The notes beneath the pieces are model-generated. The model worked only from the letters and a program-made list of their open reading frames with translations. It did not search any database and was not told the DNA's origin. Positions 34,743 through 47,500 of a stretch of DNA of 64,000 bases are shown here, one piece after another; position 1 is the first letter of the stretch, and every line of letters starts with the position of its first letter. Location: contig CAADRB010000001.1 of the NCBI GenBank assembly GCA_900708905.1, positions 626,004 to 690,003 on the forward strand. The letters run 5' to 3'. This stretch comes from Hymenolepis diminuta (Eukaryota > Platyhelminthes > Cestoda > Cyclophyllidea > Hymenolepididae). The translations under genes were made by a program, and so were the position numbers.

Positions 34743-35894
34743 TTTTCTTTTGCGTCTATGTCTCCTAGTTAAAAAATCTCGCCTGCTGTGTGGCCTGCTG
34801 TCTAGCTTACCAGTCTCATATCCCACCTCTGTATATACAGTTGTTTTTTCATAATGATTTAACCATTATTAAGCTACAATTTCTTTACCTTCTTCTTACT
34901 AGACCTCTAAGGTTTGGGCAACTTCAGTCTTACTAGATAATACAAATTATGTACGAATCGAATAATTAAAAATAAATTTACCTTTATCTGAATTGTGAAT
35001 ATGGTAATCCGTTCTGTCCCTGCTTATCTGTTCGGACGTTCTTCATGAGAATTATCGTGTACTTTATAATAAATTTACTTCTTATATACAATTGTCGACG
35101 TTGCGGTTTTGATTAATAAGATGAGCCTTCCCAAAAATACCGCAGGGCTTCACTGTAGATTATCTATTTGTCAGCAGACATTTAATAGTGAATCGCCAAA
35201 TGATTGGCTAGTGTAGAAAAAAATACCTTAAATTAAGTTAAAGAACGAAGTTGTTTTATCACATGACGCAAAAGTGCTTGCCAAATTATTCATTCCTAGG
35301 AAGTGCATTTAATTCATCGAAATTCCACCGGATCTCTCGTGTTTAAAATCGGTGACCGCCACTTTAACACTTTTTCCGGCTACTGGCCTTGAAGTGGTGT
35401 TTGAATGGTTAGATTCACGGTTTGACCCTGCATGGACTGAAGTGTGAGTTTTGATACAAGTTGCTTCTCCAAACCTCTGGTTATCTCTATTGTGGGTGGA
35501 TTTGATGGAAATAGTAAGAACGTGGTTTTTTTAATTTTAGTGGCAGTTGGTTATTGAACTAGTCACTCCCTTTCTGTGAATTTTCCTCCACTACGGGCGA
35601 TATGTCGCTGGCTAATTAGTGCGAAGTTGGTAAAATGTGACTGAAATCAAAGCCACATGTTTTTATGGCTCTCTTTAATCCCAGTTAAATAAGAAAATGA
35701 ATCAAAATTTCAAAACCTCAGTAATAATAACTTTATACTCCAAGCCCTTTTGGTGTCATTTTAAAATAAGAGGCCTGATTAAATAAATTATGCTGAAATT
35801 TTCCCCGCTCCCAATATTTCTTCTTTAAATAAAAATGTAATTTCCTTCTGTATTTTCCCACTGAAAAAGACATCTGGTACTTATGTCTATTTTT
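34743..35894. other. Intergenic DNA, no gene seen
   Basis: AT-rich, stop-dense, without shared repeats that I could detect. Confidence 0.45.
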
Positions 35895-36085
35895 TTAAGC
35901 CGATACCGATTGAGATGGAGTTTCGTGAATACACGCATGTTAACTAATAACGTGTCTTGTGCTCTTCCGTAGATTATTGGCTTCTCTGTTAAGTTGCTAT
36001 ATTATCGAGTTTTCTAGATTGTTGGATCTGCGAGGTCACTACCGGGACTTCCAGTTTGTTACGTCATAACAAATTGTACCAATGA
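35895..36085 (+). repeat. Dispersed repeat R5, copy b
   Basis: Same family as 8440-8630, e.g. GTTAAGTTGCTATATTA-CGAGTTTTCTAGATTG. It ends about 170 bases before the actin pseudogene. Confidence 0.7.
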
Positions 36086-36253
36086 GTTCTTTCGTTATCG
36101 TTACACATTTCTGATATCATTTGAGGCTATATGACTCGTGACAAAAAGTCATAATCAATCAGCAGGTGAGAGAATGAAAAGATGCAAAATTTATTACCTA
36201 TGTAGTTTCCTTACTTAATATCGCTAATCATTTACATTAGAGAGAGTGCTTAA

Positions 36254-37250
36254 ATGTTTCAAAAGTATGAGAAGGCAAAGTCCGCTGTAGTTTTGGACCT
36301 TGGCTGTGGCATATGTAAGACCCGTCTAGCAGGTAAAGGAACGCCTATATCTGTCTTTTATTCCGCCGCTGTACGGCCTCAAAAAATTGTGTTATGATTG
36401 GCAGAACAAGTAATGACTTTATGTTGGTGATGAAGCTTAAACGCGAGGTGGAATTCTTACATTGAAGCACCCTATTGAACAAAGTGTGGTCACCAATTAG
36501 GATGATATAGAGACGATCTTGTATTATACCTTCCACGATGAAATTAAAATTGGTCACTTCTCCTCTCTGAAGTGCCACTTTACCCTAGATCCAATCGAAA
36601 GAAAATGCCCGAGGTTATGTTTTAGAAATTCCATGTTCCATTTCTGTATTTCCAAATTCAAGCTGTGTTGTCACTTTACACCGCCGATGTTACTCAAGCT
36701 GTATCCATCTATGATGGTTACTCAGTTTCTCGGTCCATTTAACGTCTTAATGTAACACGTCGAGATCTAACTGACTACCTTACGACAATTTTGACCAAAA
36801 GTGAATACATATTTTCTCCCCTTCTGGACGGGAAACTGTTCGAAAAAATTAAGGAGAAGCTTTTTTGTGTTTCAAGAAATTATAGTAATGAAATAAATCC
36901 AAATTCACGTTTGGAGATCGCTTTTGAACTTCCAGATGTCCGTCTGATCAAAGTTGGCAATGAAAGTTTCAGATGTCTAGAAGCTCTATTTCAACCCTAC
37001 CTTATTGATTCGGTGTTTGAGATAAGAGTAGGAATGCCGTCTTGTCAGGTGGTTCCACAATGTTTAGAGGCTTTGGTAAACGACAGCCAAATGAATTTAC
37101 TGGCCTTCAATATCTTCATACCATCGGAACGCGGGAACTCGGTCTGCATTGGCGGATCGATTTTGGCCGCTGTTTCAATTTTAGATCACAAGGCATGAAT
37201 AAGATCATGGCAGAGTACTCTTTATGGCAAATGTGCATAAGGCCAAGTCA
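36254..37250 (+). pseudogene. Processed actin pseudogene
   Basis: The whole actin fold can be followed in order on the plus strand without introns. The landmarks are AVVLDLGCGICKTRLAG (phosphate-binding loop), ILTLKHPIEQ with DDIETI, a degraded middle, RDLTDYLTTILTK, KEKLFCVSRNY, ELPDVRLIKVGNESFRCLEA, LFQPYL, then TVLSGGST in another frame and the GGSIL(A) block. Several stops and at least three frame changes are spread along it. Lack of introns plus full length suggests a reverse-transcribed actin mRNA; no poly(A) tail remains. The sequence is too divergent to say whether the source was a conventional actin or an actin-related protein. Confidence 0.88.
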
Positions 37251-38570
37251 GTATTCAGTTATTCTTGCTGGAATTTTTAAAAATGTTCTCATATTGCAAG
37301 AATCCGCATATTTTCATAAAAAGAATTAGCATTATTTTTACGTTTATCTCCAGATATGACATTCTTAAGAAATTGGTTTAATCGACAATAGTTTTCTTTC
37401 TAAGATTAATGTTGTAAAATAAAATTAATAGGCAATTTCATCTGCTCAGAGTTCAGTTTGATTTTTATAGTTGATACTACGCCAAACTTAGTGAACACCA
37501 AAAAGTAGTTACAGCTCAGGCCAACTCAGACCCAATATAGCTAGTACGAATAAGGCTACAGTTTTCTACTAGTAATGCTTGAGAATGTGTAATTGTAAGC
37601 AGGACGCCATCATACAAAAACAGATAATTTGCCGAGGATAGAATTTTGAGCATTTATCTTGGGCAGAGGGATTGCTTTACCTATAGTGAGAACTCACACT
37701 CTGCTACGTAGTTCTTAATCGAATGGATAAGCCATTGCGTTCACTGTATTTACTCTGGAATAACACATGCGTGACTTCAGATTCAATGGGCGTATACGTT
37801 ACTATCGGCACACAACTATGATATGTAATATTCTGTAAAGCATCTAAAGTCTGTGCAAGCCACCAAGCATGTTGTTACTGGGAAATTGCAAGTAAGCAAC
37901 CTAGCAGCCTTGCCAGCCATCTCGGAGGCACTTGCAAACTCGCAGACTAAGCAGAACAATGTGGACGCAAAGGGAGACTTGGACTCTAGATATGTTCAGC
38001 CAAACTCTCACACCACTTGAGGTAAAAATAGCCATAATAGCAAGATGGTCGCTTCTTCTCACCTTCATACTCTTTTATATTTCAATCTTTTGTGTTTTCG
38101 CTGTACATTATGCCCTTTAATTCTGTATTGCATTATCTATAAAACATTCTTTTATTAATACATAATTAGATTACGCTTACTACACTTCTTAAAAATATAC
38201 TACTAAGCTAAACAATTGATATATAACTTACTATTGTCTGACTCCGTGAACAGTAAGGCGAGTCTGCAGACGTACTTTCCTGTTCTTTACAATAGATGTA
38301 TGTTTATAAACTTGCTTTCAGTAATTTGAACTCAAGCTCTTTGTTAGCATTTAAGGATTTGATATGAAGTACCAGTTTTTCAAATCACACAATATCTAAA
38401 CAACATTTAATCTGTCTTGCCACATACTTATGACCGTATGGCAAATGAAATCAAGTAGAGTAAAGGTCCCCGAAAAATACGCTGTTATTTAATGTATTCA
38501 AATTATCGGGTGGAAGATACAATGATTGGTGATTGCAAATAAGTTATTTGCAATATCTTTTGAAATATTG
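37251..38570. other. Intergenic DNA between the actin pseudogene and ADGB
   Basis: Holds repeat R2 copy d and a repeat-derived 62-codon frame (37932-38120). No gene. Confidence 0.45.
37630..37960 (+). repeat. Dispersed repeat R2, copy d, with an adjoining related piece
   Basis: 37630-37790 follows the R2 order (ATCTTGGGCAGAGGGATTG, GAGAACTCACA-TCTGC). 37850-37960 instead resembles 28735-28810. Confidence 0.5.
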
Positions 38571-41500
38571 TTATTCAACAATTTCGTTCATTTGTATTTC
38601 AGTAGCTAATTCTATAAACTTCTTGATTTTATCATGAATTATGGCCTCATCATTGTACAAATACTTTTCTTTACCGTTAAAACCAAAAGTCTCCTGAATT
38701 TCGTTATACTCATCCTCACAAATCTCTTGAATATCAATTTCATAACGTTCATTTTTAACCATTTCCTCTCTAGGCATCTGAAGATTTTCTGCCTGCAGAA
38801 ATTCCTGGCGAATATTGACTGCTTCAGCCAATTTTTCTTCGGGATGTGGACCCAACCATAAACTTTTTTGGGCTCTTAGATCAGAGGTTGTTGGTCCATA
38901 GGGTTTCAATGTCACTGAATTCTGAACATTCACAGTAAAAATAATGTGATGTGTTTGTAAGTTTAAAAAATTAAGGAGTTTAACTGATCTCAACTCACTG
39001 CGTTTTTTTCTTCAAAGTAAATTTTGAGGTTCCAACTGGGTAACGCTGGATCTTCTTGATACTTTAATTTTTTGGATGCTTTTCGGCGTGATCCACTGTT
39101 AGATTTCTCAAAGTTTTTGGAAGCTAACAAATTTTCCTCGAAATTTATCTTGAGTAAATAGCATGTTTTAACGAAATTAGCTGTGTTTACAGAGTAGTGC
39201 CCTATACCAATCTCCAGGCGTTTAAAAGTTTAATAATAGGCCCAAAATGAAGTTAGAAAACTAGTTGTTCGAGTGAAAAGGTGCTAAAAAGAGCATTACA
39301 TGCTTGGATCGATGGAAATAACGTTGAGAACGGTTATACAAAATTCGAAGCCATAGGTTCTATAAATTCGGGTTTCTAGAAACTGCTGGGTAATTCTTAA
39401 GCCTAACTCAGATTTAAAATTATACCTCATGCAATATATATATTCTTATTATAATCCCATTGTACAAAATCATTTATTTTTGATACAAGTCACTAATTAA
39501 TCACCACGCATATGGAGGATGTAAAGAAATGCTTACAGTTTAATTCGTATTTCCTCTCCTCTTTAATTTTCGTAATTAATTCTTGTTCGATATCCGTAAA
39601 TTTCAGTTCCTCCGTTTTAACATAACCTTCAAGTAAATACTGCCCCGTCAAATCATTAATTATCTTTGAAGAATCCTATAAAGCATAAAACGTTATTTAA
39701 TTGCAGCGTTTAACTTTTGAAATAAAAAATGTGATATTTTTGTAACTATTTCGCTGGGAGAAACCTTGTATTGTAATTCACAATTTTGATTTTGAGGTCA
39801 TTCGGTGGGCACGCTCTCCATTTTAATTGCGCTAATTGCAATTCTTGATTGAGTTGCTTTCTATCGGTCATGTGATTCTCTTATTTCTGCTTGCTTTGAT
39901 TAATCACTCCTGCTTCACTCACATTGATATTCATACAATCATAGTTCCCTGGCGCCCATTTTGACTTTACAAAGATTTCCATCCCTTTTTATGTGAAACA
40001 ATCCGATCTCTTAGCAAGCGCAGTAGTAACGTAGACACATACGTATTCTTAATGCCGTTCATACTTTATGATTCAATACGTTTACATGTTATTACCATTA
40101 TACTATTGCTTATATATTAAATTTAATTTAAATTTAAATGTGAATTATCCAGAATTCTATACTATTCCACACAAAAGGAAGGCGAGACAATGCTTTGCCG
40201 AGGATAGGAAGTGTGATATCGATACCACATCATCGACACATCACTTTCTCGTCATAACGGTGACTAATGATTAATTCAAGCGCTTTTCATCGATTAGCTT
40301 GTTGTCTGATCAGTCTTAATTAGCCTCAGTCGGACATTGATGTCTAATGATTAATAAAAATCTCTCCGATCAGTCACAGTTCGATCGAACCTAATTCTTT
40401 TGTATAAATATCGAGAGAATTTTATTTACATCAATAAATCTGATTACTAGACTAGTCTTGTCTTAGTCTATGACTTCTCTCTTCCCCTCTCTCTCTGGGG
40501 TCAGACAGTTGTAGTATACTCATAACAGAGGGCAGTATATAATAAAATCAGAAATGATATTTCACCAATTAGTGGAGTATTTCGTAAAAATAGGCATTTT
40601 CGCCATGATAACATAACTCTCATTTAGTTAAAGAGTATCTCAATAGTCTAAATCAAGCCAAATAGAAGATCGAATTTCTCAAAAGGAACATTAACAAATT
40701 CTAATAATCCCTTCTTTGGCTTTCATTATTTAGAATTTAAGCGTTGGTATATCTAACAGCTCTGTAGATCAAAAGCTGAGAGTGACTCCGTCAACCAATA
40801 TTCAATAATTGGTAAATTCAAAGTGTGTGGTTTGTCCTACTTTCGGAAGAATTTAAAGTAGAATATGGAACGAATGAAAACCTCCATTTTTGCAAACCAT
40901 TATCTTGAGACCTATACACTGTCCAAGTCGTACCTTTGATAGGACTTTATTGATCAAAGGGAAAACAAGAGATTTGATTGACATTTTAATTAAATTAGTG
41001 AGGGAGGGAGAATTAGTGAATATTTTTCCCAATATTACATATTTTGTTTTATTGATACAAATTTAATTTTGATATTACCTAACTCGAACTTACTGTATTG
41101 TTATTCTTGTAGTTCTCGATTGTTTCAGAAGAAATATCCTGTGATGTATCAGTCTGGTGTCCAAGCAGCAGTGCAGGAACAATTTGAAAACCCGCAGCTT
41201 TTTCCTCTTCTCTCGACGTTGTGATTAGTGTTCCATTAAAATTTCGGAGAGCAATTCTGACCGGAGTAGTAGGATTGCTAGTTTGAAGAACGATACAAAT
41301 TATCTGACGCTGGGTGATCTAAAGGAAATCAACTGAAAAATATTCACCTTGAATGAATACTGATAATAGAGCTCTGTTAGGTGAAAAATTCATCTATCTC
41401 AGCTCTGCTAAGTTAAGATCAGGTAAGTCGCATAATATCATATAACATCATTCTGCTATCTCAACACTCGGAATAAAAGTGAGTCGAGGTGGTAGCACCT

Positions 41501-44500
41501 CATAATTAAACGATCGGTCAATAAGCAGAGAACATCATGGTCAAGAATCTGCTCAGTAATAAGGGAGAAGAATCATGAAGTCTAATTTTTATGTTTTTAA
41601 CTACCCATTAAGTAAATACGACATATCTCGAATCCAAAAATCAAATGATGTAAGACTCTTTGATACCTTGACTTTGCTCTCAACGTCCTGTTGGGGTTTG
41701 AGTAACAACTAACGGCAATTGTGAAGCAGAACACCAAGAGTCGATTAGACTAAGATGTACTGAACGAACCTCAATAGAGACTTCGAAATGGTAAGAGAGA
41801 ATTGAAGAAGAATTTGAGTAGGAGGATGTGTCTGATTAGCAGAAGTCTACACGAATCCCTCTCATCTGTGTGTGTATTGAAAGGCAATTTTTATTCGTCA
41901 CTTGGATGAGAACGCGCGTGAGGACATAATTTAGTGTGTACTTTTGATTAAACGGGACGGTTGTAGGAACAGGAGGGACAGCATGAACAGAATATCGTCG
42001 AGGTGAAATTGTGCCTTTGCAACGATCATTCGAGGTACACTTAATTAGCTTATTCCGATCGAAAAAATAGGCCACATGAGGACACACGATGTTTACGCGC
42101 AGAGACCCTAGGGGTACGTTAAGGTTAACAATTTCAAACGCCACTTTGAGGATGTGATAATTAAATGTCAGAGATTAGTGATGACGTAGGATGGAAATTT
42201 CGGAGACGCAGAGGGATTCATACTTCAGTCCCTCAATACTCTTCCCTTTATCATCTTGGAAAACAATGCTTCATTAATTGTTTTTCAAAGTCCCTATTTA
42301 TTTTTAACTCTTAGTGTAATTAAGGAAAATTAATTACTGACAAAAATTTTTGTTTTAGTTGTACACGGGTGATTGGGAAAAAATTTTCTATTAATAAAAG
42401 TCAAATCATTTAATTAGTCAAAACATATTTTGCAAAAATGGTATTCTGCTTCGAAATCGAAAGATACATAAGGATCCGCCTGCCGTTTCTTATTACTACT
42501 CAGGATTTTATTATAGAACCTGTAGTCTTAAGTTCTGCATGACAAATTTATTTGATAATCTTTGCATTAGTCCCTCACCATCTTTACCCCCCGTACAACT
42601 GATTTCCAAACGTCACAGTATCTCGATAATCTGGCACGTCCTTGAAAATCTAAAAGTCAAATGATCTCAGTCCCCCAGTTAATTCCGTAAAGTCAATCAT
42701 TATTTTCATTTCCCACCTATTGACATTACTTGAAATCGAGTATCATCTACAGATATCCAGACAGTATTGATTATTGATTTCCACTTTTGAAATCTTCAGG
42801 AGGACTCTTTATCACTATTTACGAGTGGTGGTAATTATGAAATTAATATACTAATTATCATTATTCCGATCTTTGTTTATTATATAAATTAAATTTAACT
42901 TACATTCAATGAAAACCGGAAGAGTAGATTATCTTCGGTAGGCACTAGCACACCAATAGCTTCCCAAAATGCGAATTTTGAATTTATTTCAGAATACTTC
43001 AAGTTCTGCCAGCTTTCTCCAAAATAAGCATATGTCCAACTAGCACTTTTGGCCACATTTTTCCCCATCACTGTATAGCAGAGAACATCATAGCCATATA
43101 TATTTGGATTCAAAATTACATATTTGTTATCGATTGTTGTGACTTCATTTCCTAAGTCATTATCAGTGAAAATAATTCTCTCTGTAGTATCACCATTGCT
43201 TTCCAGATAATTTCGAAGTCTAGCCGCTTTATCATTAATATGGATTTGATAACAAAATATGGGGTATATGGACAATTTTCCTAGGTTCTTTTGAATATAA
43301 TTTGCCGGTGCCGTTGTTATGCATCCGAGAGATCTAAATGGGATTTCGAAGGGGTAATTTTCAGTGACGTTCCAGACGAGAAATTTGTCGTCATAATCAT
43401 CATCAGAATGGGAATGATCAAGTTCACTTTGAATACCCTTTAAAAGTAGTATTCTCTCGCAGTTTGAAATGGATTTTAAGCCTTCAAGTAGAAGCTTCAT
43501 CCCCTTGAGAGATCTTTCAACATCTAGGGCTAATTCTTCAGCTAAAATATTTCGAAGATTGATATCTTACTGTTCATAGATTGCAAAGTAAAAATAGGAT
43601 ATGAAATCCGTAGTCTATTTCATCAGATTTCATTTAAAGATAATTTTTTGCTGTTTCACTGGATCCAAGAGATGAGATCGGCCGTCTCAAATGTTGATCT
43701 AAGGATGCGTCGAGTTTTATCAATATAATTTGTTCTAGTCCGTAGGCACTTATATGTTTGATTCAAATCCTAATATAACATTGATCGTACTTGTGACAAT
43801 CTTATGATTTGATAAACCTCTTCTCCCTTTGGATTTCTACACTTTTGGAAATTAAGAATTCAGAATATGTCCTAATTGAAAGCCTATCATAAGTGAAGTG
43901 ACCGTAAAAATCATGGCTAGATACAATCTCCCCATTGTGTCTACGAAAACAAAATGTCACTTTCTTTCAGATTATAGCTTTTGTTACTGGTAGGACTGAT
44001 AGTTAAGTGAATCTAGGGAAGGCCAGTAGCCACCTCAGCCCTTTGGTTATGCAGCTTTACCCTGAGGGCACTCCAGTCCGTAATTTGGATGCTAGGCTAT
44101 TCATCTCGATAAAAGTCTTAAATATTAAATTAACTGGTGCAAGGCCACATTTTCATAGTTGTGAACCATATCTAACCAACTTTAATGGTAAATATGGAAA
44201 TTCATTTCATTGGTATTTATCACTAAATCCGTAAACATTATTGAAAGAACCAAACACAGTTGACCTACAGTTTATAAAAGCATGATAAGCAAAAATAATG
44301 CAGAAGATGCTGGCTATCATCACCGATCGAGTTAAATGTTGATCCGTGTATTACCGACCACTCGTAAAAATTCATCCCCACTATTAGGCTTTATATAAAC
44401 CTCAATTTAACAAAGTGGCCATGGTTCTCATTCTCAGACATTTTCACCATCAATCATGAAATTTCATCTTCGTATTTTCTGATTTTGGTTATAAGATAAT

Positions 44501-47500
44501 CACAGTCACAAGGGATTGCGGCCAAAGCCCATTAAGATATAATAATTACAAGCTCTACTATCCACTAAATTGCAGTCTGTATCGATAAGACGGCAAAACA
44601 ATGCTTTGCCGTGTACCGGAAGTGTAATATCATGCCACTTGTACATCATAACCACAGCAGGTCACGACATAACAAAGTCAACCGTCATTCATCGATTGGT
44701 ACATTGTCTGACCAATCATATTCTGTCACATCGAATGTGATATAAAAATGATTAATTCAATCTTCCCCGGCCAGTTACAATCCCACCAAACTCAATACTA
44801 CGTGTATGAATAGATTCTTAATTGCATCAACAGTGCTGGCCTGATCTGGAAAATAGACCAGTCTTATCTGGTTAATCTCTGCTTTTGTCTCTCCCTGAGG
44901 TCTGAGCAAGGATAAACTACCATGTAAGGGAGCCTGACCGTACTTTATAGCTTACCATACTAGCCTTAATTAATTAAAGGTTTAAGGGAAAATGAACTTT
45001 TACTTTTTACGGCACTTTCAGTTTCACCTGACTCAGCATCTTGATTACTGCTTAAAATATCCACTGCGCAAGTAATATCTTCAACCTCAGTATTATCCTT
45101 CGATTTGAAATTTCGAATGATTAGGTTTTTTATTTGTTCATAAATAGCCTAAAGTTTAGATTAGATAAGAAATTCAATGGTATAATATTATCTCAGTAAT
45201 GTTATTTTAAACAATGAAGTGCCATACCTTTTCAGCTGAAAAATGGCTCTCCAATAAGAATAGATCATCAACAAATTTTCCAAAAGCATTCTTTGCATTT
45301 CCAACTGTGCTCTCAGAGTTATTGTCAGATTCTAAAGATTTGACATAGCTCTTCAAGATTTCACAAATGTGTTTGATTAAGACTTCTCCGCTTTTGCTTG
45401 TTTTTGAAGGTTCTTTTATACACTTCTTTAGGCATGATTCCATTGGTCCAATCATTATTTCAGCTTGATCGCAAGTGGTGTGTTCAATGAATATTGTTAA
45501 GCTCATTGCTATTGGTGTTTCCGAAAGAATGCGATAGGCTCGACGTCCTGGTGTAATCTTTATTCTTCTTGATTGGCTGCCACCGTCTACAAGAGTTGCG
45601 AGTGGGTGAAGCCTATATGGAGATAAGCAATCCGTTGGCTCAATTAAAATGACAGAATCAGTATCATCTAGTAATGAAATAGAACATTTAAAGTTTAGTA
45701 TAGTCTCATATGATAATCAAATCTGGTAAGAGTCTCACCTGAATTTGGCTTTGATGCACAATGAAAGTTAAATGTTATTTCGGTTTCATAAAGACTATCA
45801 ATAACCAAGTAGTTATCATTAAAATTTTCTATCTTTTCAGTTTTTGGATCCTTCGGGGAAAAACTTTTAGTATTACCTATATTGTGCTTACTTTTACAAA
45901 GGATAACGTCTCATAAAAAGCGATGTCCTCGGGTTTGTAGAAAATACGTATCATTCTACAAAATATCATTTGAGAATGAGTGATTCGGTAGTCGAATTCT
46001 GCTAGATTATTTTTAATTCTTTACTTACTTGAAATATTTCCATAAATCCCCAATATCGAGCCAACCACCTTTATTCAGAAGAAGTGTTTTATCTGGACGA
46101 ATTATTTCAAACTTACAATATTTTGATCTATTGGGATACTGTTCATTTTTCTATAATAAGAACAAACTTTATGATATTTTTATTTGACTTGATATCATTT
46201 CGTGAATAAAAACGTACTTCCACGCCAGTTTTTCTGTAATTGTTTTGAGACCCAGTTCGAGCAGTTGACATTTCATCACCGAGAATATTTGAGTAAGAAG
46301 AAAGAAATTGTCAGACTAAATCCACTTTGTAATTAAATTATTTCGTCTCCTTTATACCATAATAAACTCAAATTAAACGATCTATGCTAATTTGCTATTG
46401 TAAATTAAATGTAAATTATAGATGAGAAAGTTGGTGAAATTTTGATTTGTAGTGAATCCGATTGAGTATTCTTTCCACTTATGTGGTCGCTATTATTCTT
46501 CATGGATAATTCATTCTTATACCCCTTTATTCTGCAGTTCAGTTCTATCAATCTTGATAGGATAGATATTAAGTTCACCAAGAAGTCTTCGCATCCGTAA
46601 ATGCAAACCATAACAGAAGGTTGATTTCAGGGGAAAAAGTGCATCTGTAGGCCCATAAAGTTACAAGATCATTACGTTAACAAATTATGATTGAAAACGA
46701 ATGGATCGATAAATCTAGAATTTAGATAAAGTAGAACTCTTTTAATCTTTGATTGTCAATTCTTCCATTTCTTCATATTTCAAAAAATTAGCAAACTGTG
46801 AAATAATTATTTATTTTATCATCTTCAGCTTCATTTGGTAGAATTGTGAATTAAAAGGGGGAAATATGACAAAGATATTTAAAAGAACGAAGACCTCTAA
46901 TTTTTTAAAATAGAATCGCTAAGAGATGAAACATTTAACCTTTTGATCCATAACTTTTCCTTTCCTTTTCCCCCCACTTAATCATTCCTTGCCGTCTAGC
47001 TTTTTCAAAAGAATTCTTTATAATTTAATGATGCATCATTCTGTATGAACGTAAATAACAATAATGTACCCGTCAATAGGATGGATGAGTAATTGAACGA
47101 AAACAGATCTGACTGGATCTCGTTCTTCATCCTTCCTCAAACTGATTGGCGGTCCACGAATACGTTTCCAAGATGGAATTGGTGGATTCTCTTCAGAAAT
47201 TGTAAGAGATTCTTGCCTCTTCATATTTAAAAGTACTGTCTGCGGAGTTCCCTTCAATTGATTGATGAAATTTTCGGTTACACCACACCTCTGAGGAAGA
47301 ACAATCAAACCGTTTTAAAACGTCACTGACGAGAGGATTAATAAGAGTTCAACAGTATGAACAACACGTATGATCTAACAGATAGAGAATAATTCACTTC
47401 CTCCTATATTGTCGGTAAACACCAGTGTGAGTCTGTGTCTTAGGAGATTGTTTACCACGAATTTTATCAAACAGTTGATAAAAGTTGAGGCTAGACAAGA

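Noticed and set aside
38634..38861. Plus-strand frame opposite the last ADGB exon
   Set aside because: Antisense shadow of a well-supported coding exon.
41836..42144. 102-codon minus-strand frame as an extra ADGB exon
   Set aside because: The flanking exons already join in phase 0 and match androglobin continuously; the frame ends in a stop without a donor and shows no family motif.
43680..43770. Extra ADGB exon between 43542 and 45003 holding an IQ motif
   Set aside because: Candidate open stretches there do not fit the phases of both neighbours, and no IQxxxRGxxxR pattern is visible.
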